Shown piece after piece: positions 19,588 to 27,417 of a DNA stretch of 64,000 bases; position 1 is the first letter of the stretch; each line of letters opens with the position of its first letter. A model generated the notes under the pieces. That model was not told the origin of the DNA, searched no databases, and saw nothing but the letters and a program-made list of their open reading frames with translations. The position numbers were made by a program, and so were the translations under genes. This DNA comes from Catellatospora vulcania (GTDB lineage Bacteria > Actinomycetota > Actinomycetes > Mycobacteriales > Micromonosporaceae). Location of the stretch: NCBI RefSeq assembly GCF_009720385.1, contig NZ_ML769311.1, positions 1 through 64,000 on the forward strand, given 5' to 3'.

Positions 19588-19632
19588 ACGACGCTGGTCG
19601 CAGGCATGCACTTCGCCTGCGGCCAGCGTCGT
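19588..19632 (+). terminator. Hairpin between pyrG and Nudix gene
   Basis: An 18-bp stem (19588-19605 with 19615-19632, one position a G-T wobble) with a 9-nt loop starts 20 nt after pyrG. Its right arm ends 8 nt before the AGGAG of the next gene. It may terminate pyrG transcripts and set the level of readthrough into the Nudix gene. Confidence 0.75.
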
Positions 19633-19650
19633 CTGTGGACAGGAGATCGT

Positions 19651-20241
19651 GTGTACGAGGTCGTCGGCAGCACCGAGCGGTTCAAGGGACACATCTTCCG
19701 GGTGGTCACCGACCAGGTGACGATGCCCGGGGGAGCGGTCGCGGGGCGGGACGTGGTGCGCCACGTCGGCGCGGTCGGGGTGGTCGCGCTGGACGACGAC
19801 GGCCGCGTGGTGCTGGTCCGCCAGTACCGGCATCCGGTGGGCCGCTACCTGTGGGAGCTGCCCGCGGGCCTGATCGATGTGCAGGGCGAGGGCCTGGCCG
19901 CGGCGGCGCTGCGCGAGCTGGCCGAGGAGGCCGACCTGACCGCGGCCCGGGTGGACCTGCTGGTGGACATGTTCACCACGCCCGGCTGCTCGGACGAGAT
20001 GATCCGCGTCTTCCTGGCCCGCGACCTGTCCGAGATCCCCGAGCACGAGCGCCACGCCCGCACCGACGAGGAGGCGGACATGCAGGTCGACCGCGTGCCG
20101 CTCGACGAGGCCGTGGCCATGGTCTTCGACGGCCGCATCACCAACGGCCCGGCCGTCGGCGGCCTGCTCGCCGCCGCCCGCGCCCGCGACACCGGCTTCA
20201 CGGACCTCCGGCCCGCCGACGCCCCCCTCCCGCCCCGATGA
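19651..20241 (+). CDS. Nudix hydrolase (ADP-ribose pyrophosphatase type)
   Basis: A 196-residue Nudix enzyme. The catalytic box runs from GLIDVQGEG to RELAEEADL (residues about 70-92) with the expected REXXEE glutamates. VLVRQYRHPVGRYLWELPAG upstream is typical of the ADP-sugar pyrophosphatase subgroup, so it likely cleaves ADP-ribose to AMP and ribose-5-phosphate. GTG 19651 is supported by AGGAG at 19641-19645. It holds the position of mycobacterial Rv1700, though no xerD follows. Confidence 0.92.
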   Translation: MYEVVGSTERFKGHIFRVVTDQVTMPGGAVAGRDVVRHVGAVGVVALDDDGRVVLVRQYRHPVGRYLWELPAGLIDVQGEGLAAAALRELAEEADLTAARVDLLVDMFTTPGCSDEMIRVFLARDLSEIPEHERHARTDEEADMQVDRVPLDEAVAMVFDGRITNGPAVGGLLAAARARDTGFTDLRPADAPLPPR

Positions 20242-20315
20242 CGGTCGGGCGGTAAGCGGGAAATATCCGATTCGGCACTATCCTTGGGGTGAACGCAGGG
20301 CGGTAGTGCGCCGCG

Positions 20316-20330
20316 TTGACACCATGTCAA
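20316..20330. promoter_or_regulatory. Palindrome upstream of ald
   Basis: TTGACA-CCA-TGTCAA is a perfect 6-3-6 inverted repeat 140 nt before the ald start. A -10-like TAGACT lies at 20386-20391. In other actinobacteria ald is controlled by Lrp/AsnC-type regulators that bind such dyads, so this is a candidate operator; no regulator gene is adjacent. The 228-nt gap otherwise shows only a ribosome-binding site (GAGGAAGG near 20455). Confidence 0.4.
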
Positions 20331-20469
20331 GCCGACGAGTCATCAGCTTGCATCCTGTCAGGCGCTTTGGGCTGTTTTCCGGGCCTAGACTGCCGCCGCG
20401 GGGGGTAGACCAGCGGCAACGGCGCCGTTCGGCCCTCCCGCACAGCGCAGGATCGAGGAAGGTGCAGTC

Positions 20470-21582
20470 GTGAAGGTCGGTATCCCCCGCGAGGTCAAGA
20501 ACCACGAGTACCGGGTGGCGATCACCCCGGCGGGCGTACACGAGTTCGTCCGCAACGGACACGACGTCGTCATCGAGACCGGCGCCGGTCTGGGCTCCTC
20601 GATCACCGACGAGGAGTACGTCGCGGCCGGCGCGCGCATCCTGCCCACCGCGGACGAGGTGTGGGCCACCGGCGAGCTGATCCTCAAGGTCAAGGAGCCC
20701 ATCGCCGAGGAGTACCACCGCATGCGCGAGGGGCAGGTGCTGTTCACCTACCTGCACCTGGCCGCGTCCAAGGAGTGCACCGACGCGCTGATGACGCAGA
20801 AGGTCACCGGCATCGCGTACGAGACGGTGGAGACCGCCGACCGCGCCCTGCCGCTGCTGGCCCCGATGAGCGAGGTGGCCGGCCGGCTCGCCCCGCAGGT
20901 CGGCGCGTACCACCTGATGCGCTTCGCGGGCGGCCGGGGCGTGCTGCCCGGCGGCGTGCCCGGCGTGCGCCCGGCCAAGGCCGTCGTCATCGGCGCGGGC
21001 GTGTCCGGCATGAACGCCGCGACCATCGCCCACGGCCTGGCCTTCGAGGTCACCGTGCTGGACAAGAACATCAAGAAGCTCCGTGAGGTCGACCAGCTGT
21101 TCAACGGCCAGGTCCGCACCGTCATGTCGAACGCGTTCGAGCTGGAGCGCGCCGTGCTGGAGGCCGACCTGGTCATCGGCGCGGTGCTGGTGCCGGGCGC
21201 GAAGGCCCCGACGCTGGTCAGCAACGAGCTGGTGTCCCGGATGAAGCCGGGCAGCGTGCTCGTCGACATCTCGATCGACCAGGGCGGCTGCTTCGAGGAC
21301 TCGCACGCGACCACCCACGCCAACCCGGTGTACAAGGTGCACGAGTCGGTCTTCTACTGCGTGGCGAACATGCCCGGGGCCGTCCCGCACACCAGCACCT
21401 ACGCGCTGACCAACGTGACCCTGCCGTACGCCGTCGAGCTGGCCAACCACGGCTGGCAGGAGGCGCTGCGCCGCGACCCCGCCCTGAAGCTGGGCCTGAA
21501 CACCCACGCCGGCGAGATCACCTACGGCCCGGTGGCCGAGGCGCACGGCCTCACCGCCGTGGACGTCGACTCGCTGCTCTGA
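20470..21582 (+). CDS. ald: Alanine dehydrogenase
   Basis: A 370-residue NAD-dependent enzyme interconverting L-alanine and pyruvate plus ammonia. The N-terminal [22 protein letters not shown] carries the conserved substrate Arg, [10 protein letters not shown] and FTYLHLA follow with the catalytic Lys and His, and the Rossmann motif [16 protein letters not shown] lies near residue 176. GTG start with GAGGAAGG 8 nt upstream. It is followed by a strong terminator. In mycobacteria ald is elsewhere; here it fills the slot between the Nudix and parA genes. Confidence 0.97.
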   Translation: MKVGIPREVKNHEYRVAITPAGVHEFVRNGHDVVIETGAGLGSSITDEEYVAAGARILPTADEVWATGELILKVKEPIAEEYHRMREGQVLFTYLHLAASKECTDALMTQKVTGIAYETVETADRALPLLAPMSEVAGRLAPQVGAYHLMRFAGGRGVLPGGVPGVRPAKAVVIGAGVSGMNAATIAHGLAFEVTVLDKNIKKLREVDQLFNGQVRTVMSNAFELERAVLEADLVIGAVLVPGAKAPTLVSNELVSRMKPGSVLVDISIDQGGCFEDSHATTHANPVYKVHESVFYCVANMPGAVPHTSTYALTNVTLPYAVELANHGWQEALRRDPALKLGLNTHAGEITYGPVAEAHGLTAVDVDSLL

Positions 21583-21595
21583 GCAGTGTTTTCCT

Positions 21596-21627
21596 GATGC
21601 CGGTGGCGCCCACGCGCCACCGGCATC
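21596..21627 (+). terminator. Terminator after ald
   Basis: A perfect 14-bp stem (GATGCCGGTGGCGC at 21596-21609; GCGCCACCGGCATC at 21614-21627) with a CCAC loop begins 13 nt after the ald stop. A short TTTTCC lies before the stem and no T run after it. Confidence 0.92.
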
Positions 21628-21824
21628 ATGCTGTGCGGAGCGCGCGGCGACCAGGTCCGGCCGGGATCGTGAAGACACGCCGAGCCGTGGCGGCGCACCG
21701 AGGTGGTCGGTGACGTACAGTCGGACGACGACGACACGCATGCGGCCGGTCGGGGAGCTGATGGCCCACTCACGACGGTGCCTCATCCGGCCGGACGGAT
21801 GTCGTCGGGAAGGGCGTAGCGGAG

Positions 21825-22754
21825 ATGGCAGGCAACGGGCGCGCGGAGGCATGGACCTCGACGCTGCGGGCGGAACAGTCCCGCATGGACCTCGGTGCTG
21901 ACCTGGGTCCGGCCGATCCTTCGGCCTACACCGCCCGCAAGGAGATCCCCGAGCCGATGCCGACCGATCGGCACGGACCTTCCCGGATCATCGCGATGGC
22001 GAACCAGAAGGGCGGCGTGGGCAAGACCACGACGACCATCAACCTGGGCGCGGCCCTGGCCGAGTACGGCCGCAAGGTGCTGCTCGTCGACTTCGACCCG
22101 CAGGGCGCGCTGTCGGTGGGCCTCGGCGTCAACCCGCACAACCTCGACCTGTCCGTCTACAACCTGCTCATGCAGGACGACGTGACCGCCGAGGACGTCA
22201 TCATCAAGACCGACGTCGCCGGGCTGCACCTGCTGCCCGCCAACATCGACCTGTCGGCCGCCGAGATCCAGCTCGTCAACGAGGTCGCCCGCGAGATGGC
22301 GCTGGCCCGGGTGCTGAAGTCGGTGCGCAAGGAGTACGACTACATCCTCATCGACTGCCAGCCGTCGCTCGGCCTGCTGGCCATCAATGCGCTGACCGTC
22401 GCCCACGGCGTGCTCATCCCGCTGGAGTGCGAGTTCTTCAGCCTGCGCGGTGTCGCGCTGCTGCTGGACACCATCGACAAGGTGCGCGAGCGGCTCAACT
22501 TCGACCTGGAACTCGAAGGCATCCTGGCCACCATGTACGACAGCCGCACCACCCACTGCCGCCAGGTGCTGCAGCGCGTGGTCGAGGCGTTCGGCGACAA
22601 GGTGTACCAGACGGTGATCACCAAGACGGTCAAGTTCCCGGAGTCGACGGTGGCCGGCGCGCCGATCACGTCGCTGGATCCCGCCTCCTCGGGTGCCCGC
22701 AACTACCGGCAGCTCGCACGCGAGGTCATCGCCGCCGAGGCCGCCCGCAAGTGA
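21825..22754 (+). CDS. ParA/Soj-family ATPase
   Basis: A 309-residue deviant-Walker ATPase. After a variable 55-residue N-terminus, IIAMANQKGGVGKTTTTINL gives the ParA Walker A (both lysines), VLLVDFDPQGAL the A' motif and YILIDCQPSLGLLAINAL Walker B. It precedes scpA and scpB, the same order as mycobacterial Rv1708-Rv1710, so it probably works with SMC/ScpAB in chromosome organisation. It lacks an adjacent parB, so it is not the main partition ParA. A possible -10 (TACAGT, 21716-21721) lies about 100 nt upstream. Confidence 0.93.
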   Translation: MAGNGRAEAWTSTLRAEQSRMDLGADLGPADPSAYTARKEIPEPMPTDRHGPSRIIAMANQKGGVGKTTTTINLGAALAEYGRKVLLVDFDPQGALSVGLGVNPHNLDLSVYNLLMQDDVTAEDVIIKTDVAGLHLLPANIDLSAAEIQLVNEVAREMALARVLKSVRKEYDYILIDCQPSLGLLAINALTVAHGVLIPLECEFFSLRGVALLLDTIDKVRERLNFDLELEGILATMYDSRTTHCRQVLQRVVEAFGDKVYQTVITKTVKFPESTVAGAPITSLDPASSGARNYRQLAREVIAAEAARK

Positions 22755-22806
22755 GCCGGGCCCACCGGCCTGCACCCGCGAACTGAGCTGCTGGGATACT
22801 TGCGAC

Positions 22807-23868
22807 GTGAGCGATCCCGTGGTGACGGCCGACCCGGCCGGAGAGCAGTCGGCTGAACCGTCCGGTTCAGGCCGCTTCACCGTGCGGCTCATCAACTTCG
22901 AGGGTCCGTTCGACCTGCTCCTGCAGCTCATCGGCAAGCACAAGCTCGATGTCACCGAGGTCGCGCTGCACCGGGTGACCGACGACTTCATCGCCCACAT
23001 CCGGGCCATGGGCAAGGACTGGGACCTCGACGAGGCCAGCGAGTTCCTCGTCATCGCGGCGACCCTGCTCGACCTCAAGGCGGCCCGGCTGCTGCCCGCC
23101 GCCCAGGTGGAGAGCGAGGAGGACCTCGCTCTGCTGGAGGCCCGCGACCTGCTCTTCGCCCGGCTGCTGCAGTACCGCGCGTTCAAGCAGGCCGCCGCGT
23201 TCATCGCCGACCTGGAGGCCACCGGCGGCCGCCGCTGGCCGCGCTCGGTCGCGCTGGAGGCGCAGTACGCCGAGGCGCTGCCGGACCTGATCCTGGGCAT
23301 CGGGGTGGACCGGCTGGCCAAGCTCGCGATCAAGGCGTTCACCCCCAAGGCGGCCCCGCCGCTGGTCTCCGTCGCGCACATCCACCAGGTCCGGGTCAGC
23401 GTCCGCGAGCATGCCGAACTGCTGCGCAACCGCCTGTTCGAGCTGCGCACCGCCACGTTCAGCGCGCTCACCGCCGACTGCGAGAACACCCTGGAAGTGG
23501 TCGCCCGCTTCCTCGCCCTGCTGGAGCTGTACCGCGAAGGCCTGGTCGGCTTCGACCAGGAGCTGGCGCTGGGCGAGCTGACGGTGCACTGGACCGGCGG
23601 CGAGACGGCCGCAGGCGACCTCGCGGTCGACGACTACGACGGCGACGACGAGGCGAAACAGGCCCTGGCCGCCGAGCCCCCCGAGCTGCCCGGCAGCGCC
23701 GAGACCGACGACGAGGACCTTGACGGCGACGAGCCGGACGATGACGAGCCGGACGATGACGAGCCGGACGGCGACCCGGCCGAACCGGACATGCAGGAGA
23801 CGGCGGACGAAGCCGAGGCCTCGGTGGGGCAGCCGGGCAAGGGTGGGGGAGCAGAAGACGATGACTGA
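22807..23868 (+). CDS. scpA: Segregation and condensation protein A
   Basis: A 353-residue kleisin subunit of the SMC-ScpAB condensin. The conserved N-terminal FEGPFDLLLQLIGKHKLDV that binds the SMC neck starts near residue 32; DEASEFLVIAATLLDLKAARLLP follows, and the winged-helix C-domain ends near residue 265 (ELALGELTVHWTGG). The last about 70 residues form an acidic Asp/Glu tail not usual in the family. GTG 22807 is chosen because GATACT lies 6 nt upstream and the sequence before it is not conserved-looking. It overlaps scpB by 8 nt. Confidence 0.93.
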   Translation: MSDPVVTADPAGEQSAEPSGSGRFTVRLINFEGPFDLLLQLIGKHKLDVTEVALHRVTDDFIAHIRAMGKDWDLDEASEFLVIAATLLDLKAARLLPAAQVESEEDLALLEARDLLFARLLQYRAFKQAAAFIADLEATGGRRWPRSVALEAQYAEALPDLILGIGVDRLAKLAIKAFTPKAAPPLVSVAHIHQVRVSVREHAELLRNRLFELRTATFSALTADCENTLEVVARFLALLELYREGLVGFDQELALGELTVHWTGGETAAGDLAVDDYDGDDEAKQALAAEPPELPGSAETDDEDLDGDEPDDDEPDDDEPDGDPAEPDMQETADEAEASVGQPGKGGGAEDDD

Positions 23869-25327
23869 CAACGAGTCCCTGGAACAACAGGCCGCAGCCT
23901 GGGTCCCCCCATGGGCCCGCACCCCCACCCCGGAAGAGAGCAAGGGCGCCTTCTCGACGGATTCCGTAGAGGAAGGGCGCCTTCCTGACGCAGACCCGGA
24001 GGGTTCGGCGCAGGAGCACGACACCGACGGCGAGGCCGAAGACGCCGCTGCGGAATCCTTCGCGCCGGCGGACGAGCCCATCGCGCTCGCTGAGCCCGTG
24101 TACGCCGCCCCGGTGACGCCGGAGCCCGACGAGGACGACAGCAGCAGCCTCGACTGCGGACCTGACGACCTGGCGGGTCCCCTGGACACGGAGGAGGACG
24201 TGCCCGGGGTCGAGGCCGCCTACCCCGCCGGTCCGGTAGACGAGGACGCCGCCGAGGTCGAGATCGCGCCGGACCCCGCCGAAGCCCTGGACATGGTCGA
24301 CGGCGAGGCGCAGGCCGCGCCCGAGACGAGCGACCTCGCCGGGGCCGACTCGGATTTCGCCGTGGCCGACTCGCAGGACGCCGCCGAGGCGCTGGCAGCG
24401 GTCGAGGACGGTCCGGCGCCTGAGGCTGCGGACGCCGCCGAGGGCGAGGACGAGGGCGGATCCGCCGAGCCCGCCGCCGAGGCGAGCGAGCCCGCGGCCG
24501 AGTCGGCCATGCCCGCCGGCGAGGCGACCGAGCCCGTGGGCGAGGCGGCAGAGCCCGCCGACGAGGCGACAGAGCCCGCGCACGACCCGGTCGGGCGGAC
24601 GGCTCAGGAGGAATCGGACGACGAGGACGTCGCGGAGATCATCGCCGTCGACGACCTGGCCGCCGCCCTCGGGCTGGACGAGCCGACCACGCCGCGCTTC
24701 GACGTGGACGGCCTCGACGACAGCGGTGAGGCCGCGGTCGCGTACGCCGGATCCAAGCTCGCCACCCCGCCGCCCGGCCTGGCCGAGGGCGACCTCGTGC
24801 CGACCCTGGAGGCGATCCTGCTGGTCGTCGACGAGCCGGTCAGCGAGCTGACCCTCGCCGAGGTGCTGGAGGTGCCCGCCGAGCTGATCGCGGGCACGCT
24901 GATCGACCTGTCGGCGGCGTACACCCGCCAGAACCGCGGTTTCGACCTGCGCCGGGCCGCCGGCGGCTGGCGGCTCTACACTCGTGCCGAGTACGCCCCC
25001 TACGTGGAGCGGTTCGTGTTGGACGGGCAGCAGTTGCGGCTCACCCAGGCGTCCCTGGAGACCCTGGCCGTGGTCGCGTACAAGCAGCCGGTCACCCGTT
25101 CGCGGATCTCGGCGATCCGCGGCGTCAACTGCGACGGCGTCATCCGTACCCTGGTCACCCGGGGCATGATCGAAGAGTGCGGCACCGAGCCCGAGTCGGG
25201 CGCCTACCTCTACCGCACCACGAGCCTGTTCCTGGAGAAGCTGGGCCTCGACTCCGTCGAGCAGCTTCCGCCGCTGGCTCCCTTCCTACCTGACAACGTC
25301 GAGGAGATCGCTGATGAGCAGCGCTGA
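23861..25327 (+). CDS. scpB: Segregation and condensation protein B with long N-terminal extension
   Basis: A 488-residue protein; the ScpB tandem winged-helix domain occupies only residues about 309-485 (GDLVPTLEAILLVVDEPVSE, then LAVVAYKQPVTRSRISAIRG, the family signature). Typical ScpB is about 190-230 residues. The first 308 residues are acidic, Ala/Glu/Pro-rich and repetitive (EPAAE, ATEPVGEAAEPADE) and probably disordered. The extension carries a palindromic repeat element also found at 58883. ATG 23861 overlaps the scpA end. ScpB forms condensin with ScpA and SMC. Confidence 0.93.
   Translation: MTDNESLEQQAAAWVPPWARTPTPEESKGAFSTDSVEEGRLPDADPEGSAQEHDTDGEAEDAAAESFAPADEPIALAEPVYAAPVTPEPDEDDSSSLDCGPDDLAGPLDTEEDVPGVEAAYPAGPVDEDAAEVEIAPDPAEALDMVDGEAQAAPETSDLAGADSDFAVADSQDAAEALAAVEDGPAPEAADAAEGEDEGGSAEPAAEASEPAAESAMPAGEATEPVGEAAEPADEATEPAHDPVGRTAQEESDDEDVAEIIAVDDLAAALGLDEPTTPRFDVDGLDDSGEAAVAYAGSKLATPPPGLAEGDLVPTLEAILLVVDEPVSELTLAEVLEVPAELIAGTLIDLSAAYTRQNRGFDLRRAAGGWRLYTRAEYAPYVERFVLDGQQLRLTQASLETLAVVAYKQPVTRSRISAIRGVNCDGVIRTLVTRGMIEECGTEPESGAYLYRTTSLFLEKLGLDSVEQLPPLAPFLPDNVEEIADEQR
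23965..23991. repeat. Palindromic repeat element inside scpB
   Basis: A 27-nt sequence centred on AGGAAGG-GCG-CCTTCCT is identical, base for base, to 58883-58909. A shorter related copy (core AAGGGCGCCTTC) lies just upstream at 23942-23953. Here both are translated in the disordered scpB extension. Confidence 0.9.
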
Positions 25328-26120
25328 AGTACGCACTGAAGGCGCTGAGAGGCTGCAGAAGGTCCTGGCCCAGGCCGGTGTCGCCTCCCGCAGGGCCAGC
25401 GAGGACCTGATCGCGGCGCGGCGGGTCACCGTCAACGGCAAGGTCGCCAAGCTCGGCGACAAGGCCGACCCGATCGCCGACATCATCCACGTCGACGGCC
25501 AGCGCATCGTCACCGACGCGAACCTGGTCTACCTGGCCATGAACAAGCCGCGCGGCGTGGTCTCCACGATGGCCGACGACAAGGGCCGCGAGGCCGTCGC
25601 GGACTACCTCGGCAACATCTCGGCCCGGGTGTACCACGTGGGCCGGCTCGACGCCGACTCCGAGGGACTGCTGCTGCTGACCAACGACGGCACGCTCGCG
25701 CACAAGCTGATGCACCCGTCCTACGAGGTGCCCAAGACGTACCTGGTCGAGGTCGTGGGCCCGCTGCCGCGGGTGGTCGGCCGCGAGCTGATGGCCGGCG
25801 TGCAGCTGGAGGACGGGTCGGCGCGGCTGGACGACTACCGCCTCATCCAGGCCATCGACAAGCAGGCGCTGATCGAGATCGTGATCCACGAGGGCCGCAA
25901 CCGCATCGTGCGGCGCATGTTCGACCAGGTCGGCTTCCCGGTGCAGCGCCTGGTGCGCACCGCGATCGGCCCGATCAAGCTCGGTGACCTGAAGGCGGGC
26001 CGCCACCGCCGCCTCAACGCGGGCGAGGTGGCCGCCCTGTTCAAGATCACGGACCGCAAGGGCCGCGGTGCGGCGCAGGAGGACACCATCCGCGAGGTCC
26101 CCGAGGTGTACGAGGACTGA
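25314..26120 (+). CDS. rluB: 23S rRNA pseudouridine synthase, RluB family
   Basis: A 268-residue enzyme with an N-terminal S4 domain (ERLQKVLAQAGVASRRASED) and a RsuA/RluB catalytic domain. The catalytic Asp lies in HVGRLDADSEGLLLLTNDG; MNKPRGVVSTMAD and EGRNRIVRRMFDQVGFPVQRL complete the signature. It should isomerise a uridine in 23S rRNA. ATG 25314 overlaps the end of scpB by 14 nt. It is the last gene of the conserved block (Rv1711 position); cmk, normally close, is 14 kb away. Confidence 0.94.
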   Translation: MSSAEVRTEGAERLQKVLAQAGVASRRASEDLIAARRVTVNGKVAKLGDKADPIADIIHVDGQRIVTDANLVYLAMNKPRGVVSTMADDKGREAVADYLGNISARVYHVGRLDADSEGLLLLTNDGTLAHKLMHPSYEVPKTYLVEVVGPLPRVVGRELMAGVQLEDGSARLDDYRLIQAIDKQALIEIVIHEGRNRIVRRMFDQVGFPVQRLVRTAIGPIKLGDLKAGRHRRLNAGEVAALFKITDRKGRGAAQEDTIREVPEVYED

Positions 26121-26215
26121 CCCGGCCGCCGCCACGGCGCGGGCCGAGACCGGGTGGACGTGACGGTGGGTATGGTGGGCCAGACCACTGACCGCACACC
26201 GCTGGGAGCCGCCCG

Positions 26216-26989
26216 ATGCAGCCGACGACCGTCACCGACCTGCCCGGCCTGCTCGGCGGGGACGCGGTGGCCGGCGCCGACCGTCCGCTGCTGACCTACT
26301 GCGACGACGCCACCGGTGAGCGCACCGAACTCACCGCGGCCGAGCTGGGCGGCCTGGCCGCGCAGACGGCAGGGCTGCTGCGCCAGGACTGCGGGCTCGA
26401 CACCGGCTCGCGGGTCGCGGTGCTGCTGCCGCCGCACTGGCAGACCGCCGCGGTGCTGCTGGGCGCGTGGTCGATCGGGGCTGCCGTGTCGTTCCGCCCG
26501 TGGGCGACCGCCGGTCTCGCGCCCGTGGGCGTCGGCGAGAACGACCCGCTGGACGTGTTGTTCGTCAGCCGCAAGCGGATGGACAGCTGGCTGGAGCAGG
26601 TGCCCGAAGCCCGGCACCGCTACGTGCTCGGCCTCGCGCCCGGCGGCGCGCCGCTCGACGAGGTGCCGGACGGCTACCGGGACTTCGTCGCGGACGCCGC
26701 CCGCCACCCGGCGAGCCTGCCCGCGTACGGGTCGATCGGCAGCACCGACGCCGCGAGCCCCGACGGGACCACCTACCGGCAGTGGGGCGGGCTGGCCCAG
26801 GGCGTCGCCGACCAGCTCGGCCTGCACGCCGGCGACCGGCTGCTGGTCGACGTCGCCAAGCACGAGCAGCCGGTGATGTGGCTGCTGACGCCGCTGGCGG
26901 CGGGCGCGTCGGTGGTGCTGTGCGCCAACCTCGACCGCGCCAACCTGGAGGCCCGGATCGCCGCCGAGGGGATCACCCGGGTCATCTGA
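26216..26989 (+). CDS. TIGR03089-type partial acyl-CoA-synthetase-like protein
   Basis: A 257-residue protein similar to the N-terminal part of adenylate-forming enzymes (LTYCDDATGERTELTAAELG, LRQDCGLDTGSRVAVLLPPHWQTAAVLLGAW) but lacking the ATP-binding P-loop (SGTTG) and the C-terminal lid. This shortened form is a known actinobacterial family of unknown function (TIGR03089). It cannot make acyl-adenylates by the usual mechanism. It is followed by a convergent gene only 4 nt away. Confidence 0.88.
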   Translation: MQPTTVTDLPGLLGGDAVAGADRPLLTYCDDATGERTELTAAELGGLAAQTAGLLRQDCGLDTGSRVAVLLPPHWQTAAVLLGAWSIGAAVSFRPWATAGLAPVGVGENDPLDVLFVSRKRMDSWLEQVPEARHRYVLGLAPGGAPLDEVPDGYRDFVADAARHPASLPAYGSIGSTDAASPDGTTYRQWGGLAQGVADQLGLHAGDRLLVDVAKHEQPVMWLLTPLAAGASVVLCANLDRANLEARIAAEGITRVI

Positions 26990-26993
26990 GCAG

Positions 26994-27356
26994 TCAGGCG
27001 TCCTGCAGGTAGGTGCCGTGTCCCGTGCGGACCCGATCGCCGTCGAACACGAGCACCTCGTTGGCCAGGCCGCCGCGCTGGTTCCGGAAGTTGATCACGA
27101 TGGTCTCGACGCCGGCGTACACGGCCTCGACGGTGAAGTGCAGGTCGGGCAGGCGCTTGAGGCCCTCGCCCCAGTACGCCCGCAGCGCTTCCTTGCCGCG
27201 CACCACGCCACCGGTCTCCGGGAACAGCTGCGCCGCGAGCGGCGAGGAGAACACGATGTCGTCGTGGAAGTGCACCAGCACCGCTTCCAGGTCGTGCGCG
27301 TTCCACGCAGCCACCCAGCGCCGGCTGAACTCTGTCGCGTCCGGCATGCTCGCCAT
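26994..27356 (-). CDS. SnoaL-like / NTF2-fold protein
   Basis: A 120-residue protein of the NTF2 superfamily (FSRRWVAAWNAHDLEAVLVHF near the start, then VRGKEALRAYWGEGL and the C-terminal HGTYL strand). Members include polyketide cyclases, isomerases and many proteins of unknown role. GAGG 6 nt before ATG 27356 supports the start. It is downstream of the beta-propeller gene on the same strand, 61 nt away. Confidence 0.85.
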   Translation of the reverse strand: MASMPDATEFSRRWVAAWNAHDLEAVLVHFHDDIVFSSPLAAQLFPETGGVVRGKEALRAYWGEGLKRLPDLHFTVEAVYAGVETIVINFRNQRGGLANEVLVFDGDRVRTGHGTYLQDA

Positions 27357-27417
27357 CGCCGACCTCGGCTTTCCAGTTCGGGTCCGGGCATTCCGAACTC
27401 GGCACTGAAACTAGCGG

